Source: Bacillota bacterium (lineage in GTDB: Bacteria; Bacillota_E; JAJZYS01; JAJYTV01). Taken from it: a stretch of 10,937 nt of DNA. Shown piece after piece: positions 6,491-10,937 of the stretch; within the stretch, counting starts at the first letter, position 1; every line of letters begins with the position of its first letter. The position numbers were made by a program, and so were the translations under genes. Location: positions 1 to 10,937 of the forward strand of contig JAJZVM010000139.1 of the NCBI GenBank assembly GCA_021845645.1, written 5' to 3'. The notes under the pieces were generated by a model that worked only from the letters and a program-made list of their open reading frames with translations, made no database searches and had not been told where the DNA came from.

Positions 6491-6799
6491 CTAAGTGCGC
6501 GTGATGGTGACCAGCCGGGCGAGACCCTCGCCGACCACCCAGTAGACCGCCATCGCGATCAGGGTGAACAGTTCGAAGTGCGAGACGCCATACATCACGT
6601 TGTAGCCGAACAGGTTGAAGAACGGGCTCACGAACGGCAGCGACCAGGAGTAGATCAGGTGCGCGAACGGGTTTAAGGGGTTCGCGCCGAACAGCGCCAG
6701 GATGAAGCGAAACGCCAGCAACACGAGCAGAACCCTGTCGATGTACCGGATCACTCTCGCCGCCACCCGCTGGCCGCTCGGCTGACGTGGAATTCGCAT
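6491..6799 (-). CDS. YggT-like small integral membrane protein
   Basis: A 102-aa protein with ATG start and GAGGGGG 6 nt upstream. After a basic N-terminus (RIPRQPSGQRVAARVIR) it has a first membrane helix at about residues 20-40, then the YggT-type segment RFILALFGANPLNPFAHLIY (31-50), SWSLPFVSPFFNLF (51-64), and a second helix at about 74-95. The family is widespread and poorly understood. Members are linked to cell division/shape or osmotic tolerance in some bacteria and plastids. It is flanked by a strong terminator and the MFS gene, 235 bp upstream, so it is probably monocistronic. The assignment rests on the FGANPxNPF...PFVxPF pattern; a generic two-helix membrane protein is the alternative. 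Confidence 0.75.
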   Translation of the reverse strand: MRIPRQPSGQRVAARVIRYIDRVLLVLLAFRFILALFGANPLNPFAHLIYSWSLPFVSPFFNLFGYNVMYGVSHFELFTLIAMAVYWVVGEGLARLVTITRT

Positions 6800-6815
6800 G
6801 GGTATCCCCCCTCGT

Positions 6816-6885
6816 CGTTTGGCAAACGGATACTGGCACTACCGTGCGCGTTCCGCCGTATGTTAAACGATTCGGTTTGGCACCG
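6816..6885. promoter_or_regulatory. Pair of related palindromes upstream of the YggT-like gene
   Basis: CGTTTGGCAAACG (6816-6828) is a perfect 6-1-6 palindrome, 16 bp upstream of the YggT-like start. A variant, CGGTTTGGCACCG (6873-6885), lies 57 bp further upstream and shares the core GTTTGGCA. Two related palindromes in a promoter region suggest binding sites for one dimeric regulator. No clear -35/-10 pair was found between them. Confidence 0.35.
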
Positions 6886-7034
6886 TGGAAAGTGGCCGCA
6901 TTGCCCTGCCAGATGGTGGGACGGCAGGGCGGGAGGTCTGGCGCATCGGTGCGTTTGCGCCTTGCGACCTGCTTCGGTCCGCGCCAGGCAAACCCCCCTG
7001 GTGCTCGAGCACCCCAAGACAATCCATGCGTTCA

Positions 7035-8498
7035 TCAGGTCTGCGCAGGGGCTTTCGTCCCAGCCGCGCCGCCGGCCCCGTGCCAGCGCAGGATGGGAAT
7101 CCCCGCCACGATCGCGAGCCCGAAGGCGAGGGCGAACCAGAGGAACGCGGTCCGCACCGCGTGGACCAGGGCAAGGGCCATGGTTGGCGACGATGCGGCA
7201 TGGATGCCGAGGAAGACGCGGACCGCCTCGGCCGGCGGCAGGCTGGTCTCCGCAAAGACCAGCGCCAGCGTAAGCGAGAGGGAAAAGCCGATGTTGCGAA
7301 AGGTGAAAAACAGCCCCGACGCCATGCCGAGACGCTCGCGCGGCGACACCTTCATCACGAGGCTCGAGAGCGGCGGCCAGTAGAACCCGTTGGCCAGAGC
7401 CATGAGCGCGAGCGGCAATCCCACCGCGACCAGGGACAGACGGTCGGGCAGGCGGCTCAGCCAGAGCACGCCAAGTCCCAGCCCCGCGATGCCCCAGAGG
7501 ATCGGCCATGCGGAGCCGATGCGGTCGGCGAGCCGCCCGCCGATCGGGCTCGAGAGCAATTGCGGCGCCGAGAGCGGGATCAGCATGAGGCCCGTGGTCA
7601 GAGGCGACTGGCCAAGGCCCCCCTGCAGGTAGAACGTCAGCAGGAATGTCGTGGCGAAGAAACCGATGCTCGTCAGGGTGACCACCGTCTGCGCGGCCCG
7701 GAAGGCCGCGATGCCGAACAGGCGGAGGTCGAAAAGAGGCTCGCCGCAGCTCATCTCGCGCCGGACGAACAGCACGGCGCTCAACACCACCACGAGGCCG
7801 AGCGCCAGTACCCGGGGCGACAGCCAGCCCCAGGCGAGACCCTCGGTGAGGATCAGCAGCAGCAGGGTCAACGCGACGGTGAAGAGGGTGAGGCCTGGCC
7901 AGTCCATGGCGAGGCGGCTCGTTCGCCTGCCGGACGCTGGCAGGACGAACCAGCCGGCAATCGCCGCCACCAGGCTGAACGGCACCGTGACATAAAAGAC
8001 GGAGCGCCAGCCGAGCGTCGCGACGAGGATGCCGCCGGCCACCGGACCGACGAGCGAGCCAAGCACCCATGCGAGCGAGTTGAGCCCGAGCGCGAACCCG
8101 AGTTCCGAGGCCGGAAAGGCCTCCGTGATAATCGGCGTGCCAAGCGCCGAAAGCGCCGCGCCGCCCAGACCCTGCAGGCAGCGGAAGGCGATCAGCAGGG
8201 CGCCGGACGGCGTCATACCCGCCAGGGCCGATCCGGCGGCGAACACGATGAATCCCCAGAGAAACAGCGTCTTGCGGCCGACGAGGTCCGAAAGCTTGCC
8301 CAAGGGCAGCAGCAGCACGGTGCTCACGAGCATGTAGCCCGTGATGGTCCAAAGTAGTGTAGCGATGGTCGAGTGCAGGCCGGAGAGGATGGCTGGCAGG
8401 GCCACCACCACGATCGTGGCGTCCACGTTCGCGATGAAGGCACCAAAGGTGGTCACGCCCAGCACCGACCACTTCGCGCCGCCTGTAAGTGGCTTCAT
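7035..8498 (-). CDS. MFS transporter, DHA2 family (EmrB/QacA-type drug:H+ antiporter)
   Basis: A 487-aa polytopic membrane protein. The start is the ATG at 8498, with AGGAG 6 nt upstream; the in-frame ATG two codons earlier overlaps the ribosome binding site. Motifs are VDATIVVVALPAI in helix 1 (25-37, motif D1 form), GKLSDLVGRKTLF (67-79, motif A), RCLQGLGG (106-113, motif B) and LGSLVGPVAGGIL (146-158, antiporter motif C). About 14 hydrophobic helices follow, with the central pair after LPASGRRTSR characteristic of DHA2. It would export small molecules at the expense of the proton gradient; the substrate is unknown. No TetR/MarR regulator or EmrA-like adaptor is adjacent, so it looks like a stand-alone pump. 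DHA2 is firmly supported by length and motifs. Confidence 0.93.
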   Translation of the reverse strand: MKPLTGGAKWSVLGVTTFGAFIANVDATIVVVALPAILSGLHSTIATLLWTITGYMLVSTVLLLPLGKLSDLVGRKTLFLWGFIVFAAGSALAGMTPSGALLIAFRCLQGLGGAALSALGTPIITEAFPASELGFALGLNSLAWVLGSLVGPVAGGILVATLGWRSVFYVTVPFSLVAAIAGWFVLPASGRRTSRLAMDWPGLTLFTVALTLLLLILTEGLAWGWLSPRVLALGLVVVLSAVLFVRREMSCGEPLFDLRLFGIAAFRAAQTVVTLTSIGFFATTFLLTFYLQGGLGQSPLTTGLMLIPLSAPQLLSSPIGGRLADRIGSAWPILWGIAGLGLGVLWLSRLPDRLSLVAVGLPLALMALANGFYWPPLSSLVMKVSPRERLGMASGLFFTFRNIGFSLSLTLALVFAETSLPPAEAVRVFLGIHAASSPTMALALVHAVRTAFLWFALAFGLAIVAGIPILRWHGAGGAAGTKAPAQT

Positions 8499-8577
8499 CC
8501 GCATCTCCTGTCTTGCCTACCGCTAAAGTCGGCTTTCGCGCCGGAGGGCCCTGTCGCCTGCCGCGCCCTGGCGACGA

Positions 8578-8622
8578 ACGAGGGGCCGCACCTTGGCCAA
8601 AAGCCGCGGCACCGCCCCTCGT
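8578..8622 (-). terminator. Hairpin downstream of the CotF-like gene
   Basis: ACGAGGGGC (8578-8586) and GCCCCTCGT (8614-8622) form a perfect 9-bp stem. The 27-nt interior can fold further (GGC-CAAAA-GCC). It begins 14 bp after the CotF-like stop codon on the minus strand and precedes the MFS gene. It lacks a T-tract but is well placed to end the small-protein transcript. Confidence 0.5.
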
Positions 8623-8636
8623 GCGATCTGGAGGTT

Positions 8637-8921
8637 CTAGTCGCACGCCTGCCTGGCGAGCCTGAGGTCCTCCATCGCCATGTCCATCGGCGACTTCTTG
8701 GGGTCGTACCAGCCGTGCTTGTGCATGTAGTCGAACACGACCTTGTGCTCCTGGAAGTGCTTCGTCAGCTGGTTCTCGAAAAGCGAACGCAACGCCGGCG
8801 TGTAGGCCTCCAGGGTCGCCGCGCAGAGCATGGTCGCGCAAACCTTCGCGTCCTCGAGCATGCCCGTGGCGATCTCCCGGTCGGTCAGGGTCTTCGGGCC
8901 CAGGCTCTCAAGGATCGGCAA
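8637..8921 (-). CDS. CotF-like / ferritin-like small helical protein (annotated 'spore coat protein' family)
   Basis: A 94-aa mostly helical protein starting at TTG (8921), with AGGGGG 7 nt upstream. LTDREIATGMLEDAKVCATM (residues 12-31) and LRSLFENQLTKHFQEHKVVFDYMHKHGWYDPKK (44-76) match the coat F domain pattern: a TDrxia..mL...K helix, a long helix with spaced His/Glu, and a closing GWYxP turn. In Bacillus CotF is a spore coat component. Similar short proteins occur in bacteria that do not sporulate, where the role is unknown and a ferritin-like four-helix assembly is suspected. The classical E..H metal ligands are not complete here. The start lies 11 bp after the stop of the 61-aa gene upstream, whose TAG stop directly precedes this gene's ribosome binding site, so the two are almost certainly co-translated and may form one helical bundle together. 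Confidence 0.72.
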   Translation of the reverse strand: MPILESLGPKTLTDREIATGMLEDAKVCATMLCAATLEAYTPALRSLFENQLTKHFQEHKVVFDYMHKHGWYDPKKSPMDMAMEDLRLARQACD

Positions 8922-8932
8922 AGCCTTACCCC

Positions 8933-9118
8933 CTACTGCAAAATGCTCGAAACCTGGTCGATGAACTCCTTTTTGGCCTTGAGCGTATTCTCCGCGATCA
9001 TCTTCAGTTCCCGGTCCTGGATGTCTCCCAGGTGAGCCTTCAGGTTCTTGGCGTGCAGGGCGGTTCCAGACACGAGTTCGTGCAGGCCGAGGAGTTCGTG
9101 GGCGCAGAGGTCCGGCAT
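8933..9118 (-). CDS. 61-aa helical protein, partner of the CotF-like protein
   Basis: The true start is the ATG at 9118, with a near-perfect AAAGGAGGG site 6 nt upstream; the frame is open further but only as a shadow of the fumarase gene. The 61-residue product is all helical with two amphipathic segments: residues 4-28 (LCAHELLGLHELVSGTALHAKNLK, spaced His) and 34-59 (QDRELKMIAENTLKAKKEFIDQV). The first resembles the N-terminal helix (HELLxxHE...) of small spore-coat-like/ferritin-like proteins, and the arrangement suggests a helical hairpin. It is the first gene of the two-gene unit. The function is unknown; I regard it as a probable half of a heteromeric helical bundle with the next gene. 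Confidence 0.7.
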   Translation of the reverse strand: MPDLCAHELLGLHELVSGTALHAKNLKAHLGDIQDRELKMIAENTLKAKKEFIDQVSSILQ

Positions 9119-9235
9119 GTCATCCCTCCTTTCGACCCGTAGCCTCGCCCGGCGGTCTCGTCTGCATCCGCAGGATGCGCGGAATGCGGCCTCCCCCGAC
9201 CGCCGCCCAGCGCTTGCCGCATGTTGCGCACAAAC

Positions 9236-9247
9236 GGCCAATTGGCC
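9236..9247. promoter_or_regulatory. Palindrome in the divergent intergenic region
   Basis: GGCCAATTGGCC, a perfect 12-bp palindrome, lies in the 205-bp space between the fumarase gene (plus) and the small-protein pair (minus). A second small inverted repeat, GCATCC-GCA-GGATGC, is at 9164-9178. Both could be regulator sites for the divergent promoters, but I could not place convincing -35/-10 boxes on either strand. Confidence 0.3.
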
Positions 9248-9323
9248 CTGCGTGCGGGGCAGTTCGAACACGTAGAGTAGACTCGGTTTTGTACCTTGGC
9301 CACGGAACGGAAGGAGCTGCGGC

Positions 9324-10841
9324 ATGTCGCAAATGAGGGAAAGCCTGCTTGCCCTGATAACCGAGACGTCGACGAACCTGCCGCCCGACGTGCGCCGCGC
9401 CATCAAGCGCGCGAGCGTCGAGGAGGAGGCCGGCTCGCGCGCGGCGCTCGCGCTCGGGACGATCATCGACAACATCGTCTCGGCCGAGGAGGATGTCGCG
9501 CCGATCTGCCAGGACACCGGTCTGCCTACCTTCTTCATCGAGTGCCCGGTCGGCTTCGACCAGATCACCATGGAGGAAGACATCCGCTGGGCGGTCGCGG
9601 AAGCGACGCGGCTCGGCAAGCTCCGCCCGAACTCTGTCGACCCCATAACCGGCAAGAACTCCGGCAACAACCTCGGCCCCGGCACGCCGGTCATCCACTT
9701 CCGGCAGACGCGCGGCGACAAGCTCGAGGTGCGCCTGATGCTGAAGGGCGGCGGCAGCGAGAACAAGAGCAGCCAGTACTCGCTGCCCGCGGAGATCGAG
9801 GGCCTCGGCAAGGCCGGCCGCGACCTGGACGGCATTCGCAAGGCCATCCTGCACGCCGTCTGGCAGGCCCAGGGCCAGGGCTGCTCCGCGGGATTCGTCG
9901 GCGTCGGCATCGGCACCGACCGCACGACGGGTTACGAGCTCGCGAAAGAGCAGCTCCTGCGCGACGTCGACGACATCAACCCCGATCCCGCGCTCGCCGC
10001 GCTCGAACGGTACGTGGTCGACAAGGCGAACACGCTCGAGATCGGCACGATGGGCTTCGGCGGCAAGGCGACCCTGCTCGCGTGCAAGATCGGAGCCCTG
10101 AACCGCATTCCCGCGAGCTTCTTCGTCTCGGTCGCCTACAACTGCTGGGCCTTCAGACGGCTCGGCGTCGTGCTCGACCCCGCGAGCGGCGCCATCGTCC
10201 GCTGGCTCTACCGCGACAATCCCGAGACGATGCGCCGCAGCGGCGGCTTCGCCTCGGAGGGGGCCAAGGTGCTCACGGTGCCCCTGACCGAAGACGACGC
10301 GCGCTCGCTGCACGTCGGCGACGTCGTGCTGCTGCGCGGCCGCATCCATACGGGACGCGACGAGCTGCACAAGTACCTGATGCATCACGACGCCCCCGTC
10401 GACCTTGAGGGCGGCGTGATCTACCATTGCGGGCCGGTGATGCTCAAGGACGAGGATGGCCGTTGGCATGTCGGCGCAGCAGGCCCGACGACGAGCTCGC
10501 GTGAAGAGCCCTACCAGGCCGACATCATCGAGAAGTTCGGCATTCGGGCCATCATCGGCAAGGGCGGCATGGGTCCGAAGACGCTGGCCGGCCTCGAGAA
10601 GTCGGGGGCGGTCTACCTGAGCGCCATCGGCGGCGCGGCGCAGTACTACGCCAAGTCCGTGCGGGAGGTGGCCGGAGTCGACCTGCTCGATCTCTTCGGC
10701 GTGCCCGAAGCGATGTGGCACCTCGACGTGGTGGACTTCCCCGCCATCGTGACGATGGACGCCCACGGGCAGAGCCTGCATCGGGACGTGGAGCAGAACT
10801 CGCGCCACAAGCTCGAAGACCTCAAGGAGCCGGTATTCTGA
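9324..10841 (+). CDS. Fumarate hydratase class I (iron-sulfur, single chain with fused alpha and beta domains)
   Basis: A 505-aa cytoplasmic enzyme interconverting fumarate and L-malate in the TCA cycle. The start ATG at 9324 has AAGGAG 7 nt upstream. The alpha domain (about 1-285) carries ICQDTGLPTF (61-70; C62), KGGGSENKSSQY (141-152), AQGQGCSAG (182-190; C187) and VAYNCWAFRR (270-279; C274). These three cysteines are the likely [4Fe-4S] ligands. The beta domain (about 315-505) carries LHVGDVVLLRGRIHTGRDELHK (329-350), YHCGPV (367-372), GPTTSSREEPY (387-397) and IGKGGMGP (411-418), ending with a VVDFPAIVTMDAHG segment. Many class I enzymes have GPTTxxRMDxY where this has REEPY, so it belongs to a less common branch, and tartrate- or mesaconate-type hydratase activity cannot be excluded. 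It is transcribed alone and followed by a hairpin terminator. Confidence 0.93.
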   Translation: MSQMRESLLALITETSTNLPPDVRRAIKRASVEEEAGSRAALALGTIIDNIVSAEEDVAPICQDTGLPTFFIECPVGFDQITMEEDIRWAVAEATRLGKLRPNSVDPITGKNSGNNLGPGTPVIHFRQTRGDKLEVRLMLKGGGSENKSSQYSLPAEIEGLGKAGRDLDGIRKAILHAVWQAQGQGCSAGFVGVGIGTDRTTGYELAKEQLLRDVDDINPDPALAALERYVVDKANTLEIGTMGFGGKATLLACKIGALNRIPASFFVSVAYNCWAFRRLGVVLDPASGAIVRWLYRDNPETMRRSGGFASEGAKVLTVPLTEDDARSLHVGDVVLLRGRIHTGRDELHKYLMHHDAPVDLEGGVIYHCGPVMLKDEDGRWHVGAAGPTTSSREEPYQADIIEKFGIRAIIGKGGMGPKTLAGLEKSGAVYLSAIGGAAQYYAKSVREVAGVDLLDLFGVPEAMWHLDVVDFPAIVTMDAHGQSLHRDVEQNSRHKLEDLKEPVF

Positions 10842-10865
10842 GATCCGCGCACTGCGCGACGGTTC

Positions 10866-10901
10866 CAAGAGCCCGCCCGCCAGAGCGCGGGCGGGCTCTT
10901 G
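10866..10901 (+). terminator. Terminator of the fumarate hydratase gene
   Basis: CAAGAGCCCGCCCGC and GCGGGCGGGCTCTTG form a perfect 15-bp stem with a 6-nt loop, 24 bp after the fumarase stop codon. The downstream arm ends CTCTTG with only a short T run, typical of high-GC terminators. Confidence 0.85.
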
Positions 10902-10937
10902 CGTGCCAGCGCCGGCCGGGTCTGGCCTGGTGGCAAC

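Noticed and set aside
6751..8841. Very long minus-strand frame (696 codons) across the MFS and YggT-like genes
   Set aside because: It is an out-of-frame reading of the MFS gene; the overlapping MFS frame has all the transporter motifs and a proper ribosome binding site.
9119..9925. Long N-terminal extension of the 61-aa protein
   Set aside because: It runs antisense through the fumarase gene; the ATG at 9118 has an almost perfect ribosome binding site.
9120..10868. Long open frame (582 codons) on the strand opposite the fumarase gene
   Set aside because: It is antisense to a clear class I fumarase and its product is a low-complexity Arg/Ala/Val/Asp mix with no family motif; long antisense frames are expected in GC-rich coding DNA.
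1..10937. CRISPR arrays, tRNA or rRNA genes, insertion-sequence ends, phage genes
   Set aside because: No regularly spaced repeats, cloverleaf sequences, rRNA-like stretches, transposase motifs or phage structural genes were recognised on either strand.

Overview
This is a GC-rich, gene-dense chromosomal window with ordinary bacterial Shine-Dalgarno sites and frequent GTG/TTG starts. The gene content suggests a free-living, metabolically versatile bacterium, probably Gram-negative because it has a tripartite tricarboxylate transporter (TTT) with a secreted solute receptor. The sequence does not settle the lineage: a high-GC soil Pseudomonadota or a Rokubacteria-like organism would both fit. 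No rRNA, tRNA, CRISPR array, transposase gene or phage gene was seen.

Layout. (1) Positions 1-6021, all on the minus strand, form a probable catabolic/uptake cluster. In transcription order it holds a TctC/Bug-type periplasmic receptor, a Pht5-like (4,5-dihydroxyphthalate decarboxylase family) protein, TctA, TctB, a second Pht5-like protein, and the N-terminus of a dihydroorotase/allantoinase-type cyclic amidohydrolase that runs off the left edge. A near-consensus sigma-70 promoter (TTGACA, 17 bp, TATACA) lies just upstream of tctC, and its -10 box lies inside a GTATAC-G-GTATAC palindrome, which looks like a repressor operator. (2) Positions 6022-6490 hold no recognisable gene but carry two strong hairpins. 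(3) Positions 6491-8498, minus strand, hold a small YggT-like membrane protein and a 14-helix DHA2-type MFS exporter. (4) Positions 8637-9118, minus strand, hold a tightly coupled pair of small helical proteins, one of the spore-coat CotF/ferritin-like type. (5) Positions 9324-10841, plus strand, hold a single-chain class I (iron-sulfur) fumarate hydratase followed by a strong hairpin terminator at 10866-10901.

Working together. The likely story for region 1 is that TctC captures a carboxylated, perhaps aromatic or heterocyclic, compound in the periplasm and TctA/TctB bring it in. The two Pht5-like proteins lack signal peptides and so probably act in the cytoplasm, with the cyclic amidohydrolase, on the imported compound. 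The substrate is not identifiable from sequence. The other genes look like independent transcription units: membrane maintenance, efflux, a small helical protein pair, and the fumarase step of central metabolism.
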